Virus record (IMG/VR): IMGVR_UViG_3300027733_000095
Coordinates: 1 to 40,717 of that record
DNA length: 40,717 nucleotides
From: a virus
Strand: one strand, 5' to 3'
Shown: positions 25,596-32,366 of the stretch, piece after piece
Position numbering within the stretch: position 1 is the first letter of the stretch
Layout: each line of letters begins with the position of its first letter
Notes under the pieces: generated by a model
What the model saw: the letters and a program-made list of their open reading frames with translations, nothing else
What the model was told of the DNA's origin: nothing
Databases searched by the model: none
Program-made: the position numbers and the translations under genes

Positions 25596-25884
25596 GCGCT
25601 CATAACCGATTTTGCTACGGTTCATCAGTAGCCCAACGATCTAACACGGTTAGACCGAGCGCGCCGATTTTTTTAGACGCGCTTCCAGCACACGAATACG
25701 GCACAATATTTCGACTTCGCTTACTCGGGCGATCTGTCCAACTTGCCTAGCGGGGTTTGGTTCGGTTGTCGCTTTTGCTTTTAATGTTCTTGGGTTGGGT
25801 GGGTACTTGTCGCGGGTTTGGTTTTTTGTTTCGTCTTGCGTGTTCTGTGTGCGTGGTTTTTTGGGTGTGCTGGAGATTTTGGTC

Positions 25885-25943
25885 TAATCGGGTTTGTGTG
25901 CCGAGTTGCTCGACGTGTTGCGCTCGGGTCTAATTGGGTTAGT
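25885..25943. repeat. Two 13-bp repeats (degenerate), 46 bp apart, downstream of the AAA/VWA operon
   Basis: TAATCGGGTTTGT (25885-25897) and TAATTGGGTTAGT (25931-25943) are variants of the TAAGCGGGTTAGT unit found four times at 29791-29939, with the same 44-47 bp spacing. The second copy is embedded in a longer match to the first upstream copy: GGTCTAA before it, TTGTTTTT and GGCTACTGA after it. Confidence 0.65.
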
Positions 25944-25982
25944 TGTTTTTGTTGGCTACTGAGTCTGCGCCGATAATGCGAA

Positions 25983-26034
25983 ACGCCCGCGCTATTACTC
26001 CGCAGGGGGTGGGGCGGAATAAGTGCGCGGGCGT
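25983..26034 (-). terminator. Strong hairpin after the AAA/VWA operon, probable terminator
   Basis: A 10-bp arm ACGCCCGCGC (25983-25992) pairs with GCGCGGGCGT (26025-26034). Further pairing inside includes TCCGC with GCGGA. On the minus strand it follows the stop of the last operon gene by about 30 bases, but only TTT C follows it, so termination may be weak or protein-dependent. Confidence 0.5.
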
Positions 26035-26062
26035 GGGTTCGCTCGGTCTTGTTGTTGTGGGT

Positions 26063-27010
26063 TTAGTCGTTGTCGGTGATCTTTCCGCCTGCTACCGCTG
26101 TGCGTAAATAGAAACGCGCGAAGTTGCGAGGGAATTTTCCGTACTTGCCGTCTGCCAGTTCTGCTAGTTGTTCCGCGAACTCGCTTTCGTCTCCGCCTGC
26201 TAGTTGGCTGTGTAGTGGTGTCTCCCAGTTTTCACCGTCATCTACTCGGGTGTATGACTCCATGCCGTGAGGGTGGCAGATCATTAGATTTCGGGTGAGG
26301 TGTTTCTCGCCTGTTGGTTCTCCGTCATCGTCTAACGCTTGCGCTTTACCCCAAGTTAGTAGGGCGATGATGTCGGGTGCGTATTCTTTGCCAAGTTCGA
26401 GCGGTGCTTCGGTGCTGGTGAGTAGTTGCTCTAGTTCTGCGTGTTCTGCGTCTCGTAGTTTGTTTATTGCTACCCCTACGACTACGCCCGAGCCTAGAGC
26501 CTCGTTGCTGGTTGGGTTGGGTTGGTCTATTTCGATGTGGATTAGTAGATAGTTGTCGCGGTCTTTTTCGGGATATGCCTTCATTAGTTGTCGGTCTATC
26601 TCGGGCATGATCGCATTTAATAGCGCGGTTTGTAATCCGTTTTGCTTTTCCGAGATTGCGTTTATTGTTTGCGCGGTTTGTTCCTCGGGGCTTGCAATGT
26701 CGTAGCCCATGTCGCTATCGGGCATTGGCATATTGTTGATAAATTCTGTCATCATCGCTACGACTTTATGGTCGTTTAGATCGGTTGCCAGGTTTAGCCG
26801 TTGTTGGGCTAATTGGATTAGTTGCCCACGTACGGCCATGATATCGCTGTGCCGTTCCGATTTTGTTTGCTCGGTGTCGGTGTTGCGGTTTTCTAATGCT
26901 TCGTGGATTAACTCTTGGCATTGTTCACTAAGTTTGAGCATACGATTACCGCCGTTTTTTAGCGTCTCGCGTTTTTGGTTGTCGCTGGTTGTCATTTTGT
27001 TATTGTCCAT
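26063..27010 (-). CDS. Unrecognised 315-aa protein, last gene of the AAA/VWA operon
   Basis: I do not recognise this protein. It has an Asn/Lys/Thr-rich start, then helical regions (about 25-90, with KLSEQCQELIHEALENR). A middle domain follows with NYLLIHIEIDQ and GVVVGVAINKL strands. A C-terminal domain has MICHPHGMESYTRVDDGENWETPL and ends in GKFPRNFARFYLRTAVAG. The Cys-His-Pro-His stretch could bind metal. No signal peptide or membrane segment is present. It overlaps the coiled-coil gene upstream by 19 bases. As the largest unassigned member of the operon it may be the substrate, effector or DNA-binding partner of the AAA/VWA pair. Confidence 0.75.
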   Translation of the reverse strand: MDNNKMTTSDNQKRETLKNGGNRMLKLSEQCQELIHEALENRNTDTEQTKSERHSDIMAVRGQLIQLAQQRLNLATDLNDHKVVAMMTEFINNMPMPDSDMGYDIASPEEQTAQTINAISEKQNGLQTALLNAIMPEIDRQLMKAYPEKDRDNYLLIHIEIDQPNPTSNEALGSGVVVGVAINKLRDAEHAELEQLLTSTEAPLELGKEYAPDIIALLTWGKAQALDDDGEPTGEKHLTRNLMICHPHGMESYTRVDDGENWETPLHSQLAGGDESEFAEQLAELADGKYGKFPRNFARFYLRTAVAGGKITDND

Positions 27011-27183
27011 TTCTCGATTTCGGTTATGAGTGCGGTTATTTGTTTGTTTAAGTCTGCTTGTATTCGGTCTAGTTTGTTTAGTAGATAGTCGGTGTAATCC
27101 TTTTCTGTAAAGAGCTTGCGTTCCGCCTGTCGCAGAATTTCGCTCGGGCTTATTCGTGGGTGGGTACTTCGGATTTTTTTCAT
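26992..27183 (-). CDS. Small basic coiled-coil protein (63 aa)
   Basis: The ATG at 27183 overlaps the stop of the membrane-protein gene upstream (TGATG). That fixes the start, although the frame stays open further upstream. The N-terminus is basic (KKIRSTHPRISPSEILRQAERKLF). The C-terminal half is a heptad coil (YLLNKLDRIQADLNKQITALITEIEKW). It may act as an oligomeric adaptor. No family is recognised. Confidence 0.65.
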   Translation of the reverse strand: MKKIRSTHPRISPSEILRQAERKLFTEKDYTDYLLNKLDRIQADLNKQITALITEIEKWTITK

Positions 27184-27362
27184 CAGTAGCCTGCTTTCTT
27201 TTGTTGGTTGTGGTTTATTTTCGCGCGCCTTGCTTTTATTAGTTCGGCGTTGCGTTCGTGTCGTTCTTGTGTTGTTGCTCGGTTGCCATATTCGATAAGC
27301 GCGCATAATGCTATTCCGCTTACTGGTGGGAGTAATGCGATTACCCAATACCCAAGTTCCAT
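27183..27362 (-). CDS. Small membrane protein, one TM helix and basic tail (59 aa)
   Basis: A very short gene with ATG at 27362. Residues about 5-23 (YWVIALLPPVSGIALCALI) form one membrane span. The rest is a charged, basic helical tail (ERHERNAELIKARRAK). Its stop overlaps the next start by one base, so translation is coupled. Two small membrane proteins in a row within an AAA/VWA operon suggest that the complex works at the membrane. Confidence 0.6.
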   Translation of the reverse strand: MELGYWVIALLPPVSGIALCALIEYGNRATTQERHERNAELIKARRAKINHNQQKKAGY

Positions 27363-27366
27363 ATTT

Positions 27367-27450
27367 TTACCCTTTCCAAATATCTTTTAGGTGTCGTAGC
27401 CCGATTGCTACGACAATAATTATTAGTAGCCCAATGTCGTTAGTTGGCAT
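27367..27450 (-). CDS. 27-aa single-span membrane peptide
   Basis: ATG at 27450 lies inside the end of the VWA gene (11-base overlap) and TAA is at 27367, five bases before the next ATG. Residues about 6-18 (IGLLIIIVVAIGL) are strongly hydrophobic, followed by RHLKDIWKG. GGAAAGGG, within its last codons, serves as the ribosome site of the next gene. Short, but the coupling and hydrophobic pattern support a real peptide. Confidence 0.5.
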   Translation of the reverse strand: MPTNDIGLLIIIVVAIGLRHLKDIWKG

Positions 27451-28876
27451 TGGCGCGCCTTGTTGTTTCTACCGCGTGTGCTGGTGTTTGTAGTCGTGCT
27501 AGGTGATATAGACGCGCGTGGATTTGTGGCGCGACTTTGTGACCGTTGCCCATTTTTTGCATGAGTCCGATCGCCTCTCGCGAGGTAAGACAATGCGTAG
27601 CGCGGTTGGCGCGTAGTTTGTCTATCATGTCGCGCGCTAGTGCTTGGGTGCTGTAGTTCGCTGTTCCGCTTATGTCTCCGTCACTTACCCAAATAACTGG
27701 AGTAATCCCGCTTTTTCGATATTTGTCTACCGCGAATTGGAACGCTGAGCCGTCACAGCCGTTGCTTCCGTCCACATCGGGTAGGTGTTCTACGCGGTGT
27801 CCGTCTTTTGCAAGTAGGTAGGTGTTCGGATTGTTTTCTCCGTCTCCCGAGTATCCGATTACGACTGCACCGCGAGCGATTTCGATAATCTCGTCTAGTT
27901 CGTCCTCGCTGTAATCCATGCTTCCGCTCATGTCAAGTATCAGTAGCGCGGATTTGTGGCGCGCCTTGCTTCCAAATACTCTCCGCGCGGGGTCGGTGAG
28001 TGCGCGTGACGGATAGCGTATATTTCGCCCGCTGTCGCTGGCTGTGCGTTTTAATCCGATTTTGCCCTCATGCTTGCGGGTGAGATTTACGCGCCCGAGG
28101 TGGACCGGATACCATGCGTTTCCGTCTCCGAATTGTGGTGCAAGTTTTCCGCCAAATTGGTTTGGTATCTGTTCGGTGTTTCCTGCTTCGCCTTCGCCCT
28201 TTTCGGGTTCGCCGTTTGTTGCGTTTTCGTATGCTTGGCGCGCTCTCGCCACGATTTGCGCCAGTTTCGACAAGTGGTATTCGTCTTTGCGAAGGTGGGC
28301 TAGTCCGTCTCCGTTCCAGTCTGTGAGATTGGTGTTCGGTTGGTTCATATAGCCCGCCATATATTCGTGCGCTTCGTCTCGCAGATTTTGCAACACTTTC
28401 ACCGCGTCTTTGTTTTTTTCTCCGATCTTGCGAAGTATTGCGCGCGCTTGCTGTGTCATAAGGTGCGGTAATGCGCCTTGCATGGCTTGCGCGGTTGGGA
28501 CTAATCCGATTTGTTCGGCTAATGCTGTTCCAGTTCCGTCTAGCCATGCTTCGCGCGTAATTCCCAATGCTTTATTGGTGAGGTGCTGTGTCCACCAAAT
28601 TCGAGCAATCTCTAGATCTTTTTCTTTGCATGAGAATTGCGCGCAGACTTGCTCGGGTTGTGTTGTGTCGTAACGCGCCTGAACAAGTGCATAGGTGCGT
28701 AACAACTTTCCGAGCGGTGTTGGTTCTGTTGGTGCTATTAGGTGTCCTAGTTTTGCGTTGGCGAACACGGACGCGATTAACGGTACGCCCGCGCCCACCG
28801 TCCACGCGCTCGGGTTTTCGTCCTTGCGCGGGGCTAGGTATTCGGGGCGCGCCTTTTGCGGTGTTGTGTTGCCCAT
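27440..28876 (-). CDS. VWA / MIDAS-domain protein (CobT-like partner of the AAA+ ATPase)
   Basis: This 478-residue protein has a helical N-terminal half (1-220), an acidic Gly/Glu linker (222-235) and a C-terminal von Willebrand A domain. The metal-ion-dependent adhesion site is complete: DMSGS (315-319), GCDGSAF (373-379) and WVSDGD (396-401). A basic RNIRYPSRALTDPARRVFG element precedes the domain. VWA proteins encoded beside MoxR AAA+ ATPases (as in CobS/CobT, RavA/ViaA, NorQ/NorD) pass the force of the ATPase to a target or load metal. The start overlaps the ATPase stop (TAATG), which matches an obligate pair. The target is unknown. Confidence 0.85.
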   Translation of the reverse strand: MGNTTPQKARPEYLAPRKDENPSAWTVGAGVPLIASVFANAKLGHLIAPTEPTPLGKLLRTYALVQARYDTTQPEQVCAQFSCKEKDLEIARIWWTQHLTNKALGITREAWLDGTGTALAEQIGLVPTAQAMQGALPHLMTQQARAILRKIGEKNKDAVKVLQNLRDEAHEYMAGYMNQPNTNLTDWNGDGLAHLRKDEYHLSKLAQIVARARQAYENATNGEPEKGEGEAGNTEQIPNQFGGKLAPQFGDGNAWYPVHLGRVNLTRKHEGKIGLKRTASDSGRNIRYPSRALTDPARRVFGSKARHKSALLILDMSGSMDYSEDELDEIIEIARGAVVIGYSGDGENNPNTYLLAKDGHRVEHLPDVDGSNGCDGSAFQFAVDKYRKSGITPVIWVSDGDISGTANYSTQALARDMIDKLRANRATHCLTSREAIGLMQKMGNGHKVAPQIHARLYHLARLQTPAHAVETTRRANAN

Positions 28877-29610
28877 TATTTCACCTCTGCTTCGGCGAGT
28901 GCGCTCACCGCGTGCGCGGTAGTAAGTGTTTCGGTGTGCATTGGTGCTACCAATTCCACCGCGCGAGCAACGCCCAACGTTTGCGCTAGGTGTGCAATAG
29001 CACTAAACGCGCGCAACGATAGGCGGTCATCGTCTGTTGATCTGCACAACTGGCGCGCGGGTTCTTGTAGCCACGCTGGCAATAATGCGATCGCGCTCGG
29101 GTGCGCTTCGTTAATTTCGATACATACAGGGAAGCGATCGCGCAACGCTTCGGCGAGTGCGTTCGGGTGGCTGTTCGTTGTTGCAACGATCGTGAAGCCT
29201 TGCGCGGGTTTGATCGTCTCGCCAGTATCGGGGTGTTGCCATTGTGCGCTGGCTTCGCTGTCGCAGAATTGCAAGAGCGAGCCCAACACCTCTCCGCTTG
29301 CTTTGTCTATTTCATCTATGAGCAAACGCCCGCCAGTTCTCCACGCCTTCACCGCGCTACCTTCGTGAAACTCCCAACCTTCGCGCGACGGTTTCCACAT
29401 TCCCTCTATTTGTGCGGTGGTCATGTCCTCAACGCAACCGATCTTAAACACGCCTGCGCTTGTGATGTGGCTGGTTTGTGCTGTGTATGTTTTGCCGATA
29501 CCCGCACCGCCGTACATGAGTACGCGGTTTAGGTTCGCGCGTAGAGTGTCATCTACGCTCTGCCAACACGCAGGTAGCGTGATCGGGTTCGGGGTTTCGT
29601 TAGTTGTCAT
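28876..29610 (-). CDS. MoxR-type AAA+ ATPase
   Basis: This 244-residue protein has Walker A GGAGIGKT (34-41), Walker B RLLIDE (95-100), sensor 1 ATTN (143-146) and arginine-finger region LRDRF (156-160). A helical lid follows. The WKPSREGWEFHEGSAVKAW insertion before Walker B fits the MoxR/CobS/midasin branch, whose members remodel protein complexes together with VWA partners. GGAG precedes the ATG. It is shorter than a usual MoxR (about 300-330), lacking an extended C-terminal domain. Clamp loader or helicase loader is the main alternative, but the VWA partner argues for MoxR. Confidence 0.88.
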   Translation of the reverse strand: MTTNETPNPITLPACWQSVDDTLRANLNRVLMYGGAGIGKTYTAQTSHITSAGVFKIGCVEDMTTAQIEGMWKPSREGWEFHEGSAVKAWRTGGRLLIDEIDKASGEVLGSLLQFCDSEASAQWQHPDTGETIKPAQGFTIVATTNSHPNALAEALRDRFPVCIEINEAHPSAIALLPAWLQEPARQLCRSTDDDRLSLRAFSAIAHLAQTLGVARAVELVAPMHTETLTTAHAVSALAEAEVK

Positions 29611-29637
29611 ATATATGTCTCCGTTTTCGTGGTTGTT

Positions 29638-29665
29638 GCGGGCAATTGCCCGCGCTCTAATTGTA
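29638..29665 (-). promoter_or_regulatory. Putative operon promoter -10 with a perfect 16-bp palindromic operator
   Basis: TACAAT (29665-29660 on the minus strand) is one mismatch from a consensus -10. A clear -35 is not visible. Six bases downstream, covering the expected start, is the perfect palindrome GCGGGCAATTGCCCGC (29653-29638). It lies about 28 bases before the ATPase start codon, so it could be an operator or a leader hairpin blocking the ribosome. Confidence 0.5.
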
Positions 29666-29790
29666 GGCGATTTTGACCGCTTGCGTGCGGATTCGACGCG
29701 TTAGCTTCTAGATCGTTTTGCCTAATTCCGTTGCTGTGCTTGGGTTTGGCTGTGAATTTAGCGCGGATCGGTGCAGGGGCGTTTTAGGTC

Positions 29791-29939
29791 TAAGCGGGTT
29801 AGTTGTTTTTGGGGCTACTGATAAGAATTTTGGTGTAAGCGGGTTAGTCGGGCGCACAGGTACTGATGACAATTTTCGAGATTAAGCGGGTTAGTGGTTG
29901 GGTTGCGTAGGGCGGGAATTTATCTCTAAGCGGGTTAGT
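29791..29939. repeat. Array of four identical 13-bp repeats (TAAGCGGGTTAGT)
   Basis: Exact copies lie at 29791-29803, 29836-29848, 29883-29895 and 29927-29939, all in one orientation with 45, 47 and 44 bp between starts, about four helical turns. They lie in the 515-bp gene-free region upstream of the AAA/VWA operon. The spacing and single orientation resemble replication iterons or repressor stoperators. Two degenerate copies lie on the other side of the operon. Confidence 0.8.
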
Positions 29940-30125
29940 CGGTTTCGGTGCGGGCAAGCGCGCCAGCGCGCGCCAGTTTTGCCGATCGCCCACCGAGCGA
30001 AGATCGACCGCTTAAAGTGAGATCGTGACCGCGGATAGTGAAGTTACCTGCCGGTAACCGAACGCGTGTTCGCAACGCGCCAGCCGGTCAGTACGCATAC
30101 ATCGGTAGCGCAGATATCGGTAGCG
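29940..30125. other. Intergenic stretch with two palindromes and a direct repeat
   Basis: No gene is visible. GTTACC-TGCC-GGTAAC (30043-30058) is followed directly by CGAAC-GCGT-GTTCG (30059-30072). Then ATCGGTAGCG occurs twice (30101-30110, 30116-30125). On the minus strand these follow the last gene of the methyltransferase operon, so they could end that transcript, though no T-run is present. Confidence 0.4.
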
Positions 30126-30314
30126 TTAGTCCTCTGGTTCAAATGCTGCTAATACCGCAAAACATCCATCGTCGTAGATGTGTTCGTATAAATCCATGTC
30201 AACTCCACCATCATTTGGCGATCCGTGTGTCAAACAAAACCCATTAGAGCACCACCCCTCGGCAATACCCTTTTGTAACCATTTGTGGAATCTAGTGTGG
30301 TTGGATTGTTTCAT
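30126..30314 (-). CDS. Small phage protein (62 aa)
   Basis: The ATG at 30314 overlaps the methyltransferase stop (ATGA). The sequence shows RFHKWLQKGIAEGWCSNGFCLTHG, then an acidic DDGCFAVLAAFEPED end. The GWCSxGFCxTHxG pattern is common in small proteins of actinobacterial phages and could bind metal through two Cys and a His. No function is known. It ends the early operon before the repeat region. Confidence 0.7.
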   Translation of the reverse strand: MKQSNHTRFHKWLQKGIAEGWCSNGFCLTHGSPNDGGVDMDLYEHIYDDGCFAVLAAFEPED

Positions 30315-31615
30315 AGGTTGATGATCTGCTTTCCTATCCATTCGGCTACTGGTGATGCAACTCCGTTGCCTATTTGTTTGTATCGAGTTGTATCTGATTG
30401 TTCTGTTCCGTCGGCTTTCCACCGTGTGTGTTCATCTGGCCATCCCATCAGTCGTTCACACTCTAATGGGGTTAGTCTTCGGATTACCATTTGTTCTGGT
30501 TGAACAATAAAATCACCGCTATCTCGACCAATACGTAACGAGCGATACACACCAGAATCATCTAGTTTTTGGTTGTAACCGTCATAGAAGGTTATGGGTT
30601 GGTTGTATTCATCGTAGGCAACGCTTGGTGATTGTTGAGATGATTTTAGGGTTGGTGAAACATTTTTGGTTACATTAGCGTTGCTGCCAAACTGTGTATC
30701 AAATGCAAACAAGGGTTCTACGATTGCGGTAGTTGCCCTGATTTCTCCAACATCAAAAGAATTTAAAGTAGGATTGATTTCTCCGCGCACCCATGTTTCG
30801 TGATCTGTTACGGATTGTGCTCGACGAGACTTTACATATGTTTCAGTTACCAATGTTTCACTGCCACCACCAAGGTCACCACCGTTAAATCGAAGCGTGC
30901 CGACGCCTTCTGTGTAATTGGCAAACGATGACGGTGTGAAACCTTCTATTGTTTGTGTACTACTTGTTCCAACGCTTGTTGCAGTCTTGTTGGCAGCACT
31001 TTTCCTCTCCTGTTTGCGCGCCGAAGTATCCCCTCGCAGGCTTTGGGCGACAGGTAATATCGGGTCGGGACAGTTGTTGACGGTTGCAAGATTGAATGCA
31101 GCGAGGACGAAAATTCGACGCCGTCTTTGGGGTATTCCAAAATATTGTGCATCCAGCACTGCCCATTCTTGGACCAACGCCCCTGCTTTAGCCATTTCGT
31201 CGAGGATGACCCCGAAGTCATTACCGTCGTTGGAAGTGATTGCTCCGACGACGTTCTCCCAAATAGAGATTCTTGGATATTGTCCATTAGTTAATTCCCT
31301 CAGTTCTTTGATAATGCGGATACCTTCGTGAAACAGGTTAGATTGATTTCCTTCCAAACCTCCGCGCTTGCCAGCAACGGAGAGGTCTTGGCACGGGCTT
31401 CCCCATGCAACAACATCTATTACTGGTGCGTGGTTAAGTATGTATGCGCCAGTTAATGTTGATACATCGCCCCACCTGGGGACATCTGGCCAATGGTGTT
31501 CTAAGACGCTTAGACAATGTTTGTCATATTCGCATTGGAATACCGTTTGCATTCCTGCTGCTTCTAAGCCTAAATCAAATCCACCCACGCCCGAAAAGAG
31601 TGAGAGGACTTTCAT
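30311..31615 (-). CDS. DNA (cytosine-5-)-methyltransferase
   Basis: The start at 31615 overlaps the preceding stop (ATGA). An earlier ATG at 31645 is in frame but lies inside the upstream gene. The product is 434 residues with all key C5-MTase motifs: LFSGVGGFDLGLEAAG (I, 6-21), GSPCQDLS with catalytic Cys75 (IV), WENV (119-122, VI) and QRRRRIF (163-169, VIII). The C-terminus has a target-recognition region (about 200-380), then LTPLECERLMGWPD and QIGNGVASPVAEW (IX-X). It methylates cytosines, probably protecting phage DNA from host restriction; the site is unknown. No matching endonuclease is seen, so it is an orphan. Confidence 0.93.
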   Translation of the reverse strand: MKVLSLFSGVGGFDLGLEAAGMQTVFQCEYDKHCLSVLEHHWPDVPRWGDVSTLTGAYILNHAPVIDVVAWGSPCQDLSVAGKRGGLEGNQSNLFHEGIRIIKELRELTNGQYPRISIWENVVGAITSNDGNDFGVILDEMAKAGALVQEWAVLDAQYFGIPQRRRRIFVLAAFNLATVNNCPDPILPVAQSLRGDTSARKQERKSAANKTATSVGTSSTQTIEGFTPSSFANYTEGVGTLRFNGGDLGGGSETLVTETYVKSRRAQSVTDHETWVRGEINPTLNSFDVGEIRATTAIVEPLFAFDTQFGSNANVTKNVSPTLKSSQQSPSVAYDEYNQPITFYDGYNQKLDDSGVYRSLRIGRDSGDFIVQPEQMVIRRLTPLECERLMGWPDEHTRWKADGTEQSDTTRYKQIGNGVASPVAEWIGKQIINL

Positions 31616-31860
31616 ACTAAGCAATCTTCTGTGATTGAGAACCAATCAGTCCATATCTCTGACGGGTGCATACCTAGTTTGCATGCATATCTGTCTGCTA
31701 GATAAGCGTTGATCCATGCATCTTTAGCACACCAATACGACACAGTCGAGTGCTCTATGCCAAGTGATAAGGCAATAGAACTATACGGTGTGTCTGATGG
31801 GAATGTGGACACGATATTTCTAGCAAGGTATGTGCGTCGGGGTTCTTTTCTTTTTCTCAT
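31612..31860 (-). CDS. HTH DNA-binding protein (82 aa)
   Basis: The basic N-terminus (RKRKEPRRTYLARNIV) precedes a helix-turn-helix reading YSSIALSLGIEHSTVSYW. It is followed by ADRYACKLGMHPSEIWTDW, a segment seen in short actinophage HTH proteins. The start overlaps the previous stop (TAATG) and the end overlaps the methyltransferase start. It may regulate the early operon or the methyltransferase. Confidence 0.75.
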   Translation of the reverse strand: MRKRKEPRRTYLARNIVSTFPSDTPYSSIALSLGIEHSTVSYWCAKDAWINAYLADRYACKLGMHPSEIWTDWFSITEDCLV

Positions 31861-32018
31861 TAGAAGTCTCGGTTGTTTTCTTTTTCCCAGACATCTAACG
31901 CGTAAAAGATTTCTTCGTCGGTTAGTTCTTCTTTGACGTACTCAGTTGTGCATCGTGGTAGATACGGCATGATCGGCATTACTCTCATGCTTGGGTGGTT
32001 GCGTCTTTTGTTTGTCAT
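31860..32018 (-). CDS. Small hypothetical protein (52 aa)
   Basis: I chose ATG 32018 because AAGGAG lies eight bases upstream; the frame is open further up. It has a basic N-terminus, a Met/Pro-rich stretch, then an acidic helical end (ELTDEEIFYALDVWEKENNRD). The gene overlaps the C-terminal part of the Zn-ribbon-like gene in another frame. No family recognised. Confidence 0.5.
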   Translation of the reverse strand: MTNKRRNHPSMRVMPIMPYLPRCTTEYVKEELTDEEIFYALDVWEKENNRDF

Positions 32019-32187
32019 TTCTTTCTCCTTGTGGTTGCATCTCAACAGGTGTACTGCTGTGTGTTTTTGGGTTTTGACATATTGGTTTATACGACAATGT
32101 TATGTGTGTGAGGATTGTTTCCCCACACACAGGACACTGCCATTTAGTTGATTTACTTTTCAATTGACCAGAGTTCGGCATCTTCAA
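31942..32187 (-). CDS. Small Zn-ribbon-like protein (up to 81 aa)
   Basis: The core is WQCPVCGETILTHITLSYKPICQNPKTH. A CxxC pair plus a later Cys and His follow a Trp, a pattern typical of small zinc-binding phage proteins. Start choice is uncertain: ATG at 32187 or 32181, or a TTG near 32161, all inside or next to the preceding gene. The C-terminus overlaps the next gene by 77 bases and is polar and disordered-looking. Confidence 0.6.
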   Translation of the reverse strand: MKMPNSGQLKSKSTKWQCPVCGETILTHITLSYKPICQNPKTHSSTPVEMQPQGERNDKQKTQPPKHESNADHAVSTTMHN

Positions 32188-32335
32188 ACTTTGCTGCTCG
32201 CTCTGCGAGGATTGCTTGCTTGACTTCGCCCTTGCTGTTGGTTACTTCAACTGTTTCTCCGACCATTCCTTGGTGGCGTACTTTGACACCCCAAGTTTCG
32301 TCTTTCAGTTTGTACCACTGTGCTGTTTGACTCAT
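32153..32335 (-). CDS. Small beta-type protein (60 aa)
   Basis: The ATG has an AGGAG site (AGAGGAGAAATAAC). The protein reads WYKLKDETWGVKVRHQGMVGETVEVTNSKGEVKQAIL, by parts, like a small beta barrel (KOW/SH3-type) with a helical tail that ends in an aromatic pair. Similar small proteins occur in actinophage early regions. The function is unknown. Confidence 0.6.
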   Translation of the reverse strand: MSQTAQWYKLKDETWGVKVRHQGMVGETVEVTNSKGEVKQAILAERAAKFEDAELWSIEK

Positions 32336-32366
32336 GTTATTTCTCCTCTATTGTTTGGTTTATGTA

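Larger units (their letters stand above)
24961..26062. other. Large intergenic region, candidate replication origin / control region
   Basis: No convincing gene is visible in 1.1 kb, in a genome otherwise packed almost without gaps. It holds an 11-bp inverted repeat (25048-25058 with 25106-25116), a palindrome ACAGT-ATTA-ACTGT (25036-25049), two opposed DnaA boxes (25318-25338) and a long hairpin (25553-25595). A T7 run in an inverted repeat lies near 25670, with two 13-bp repeats (25885, 25931) and a further hairpin (25983-26034). This concentration of structure suggests an origin and/or the leader of the terminase operon. Confidence 0.55.

Noticed and set aside
25551-25600. tRNA-like GAGTTCGATTGC segment
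   Set aside because: It is explained by the long hairpin. No acceptor stem, anticodon arm or D-arm fits.
25639-25653. TCTAACACGGTTAGA palindrome also present near 34087
   Set aside because: One copy lies inside the annealing-protein gene. A shared 15-mer in 40 kb can arise by chance, and no third copy was noticed.
28068-28547. Basic Arg-rich minus-strand frame inside the VWA gene
   Set aside because: It is an out-of-frame reading of GC-rich coding sequence. The VWA frame has clear motifs throughout.
29791-29939. CRISPR-like array
   Set aside because: The repeat is only 13 bp, the spacers share sequence with the other array, and no cas genes are present.
31615-31645. Earlier in-frame ATG for the methyltransferase
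   Set aside because: It lies inside the upstream HTH gene; the ATGA overlap at 31615 and motif I beginning at once afterwards favour the later start.
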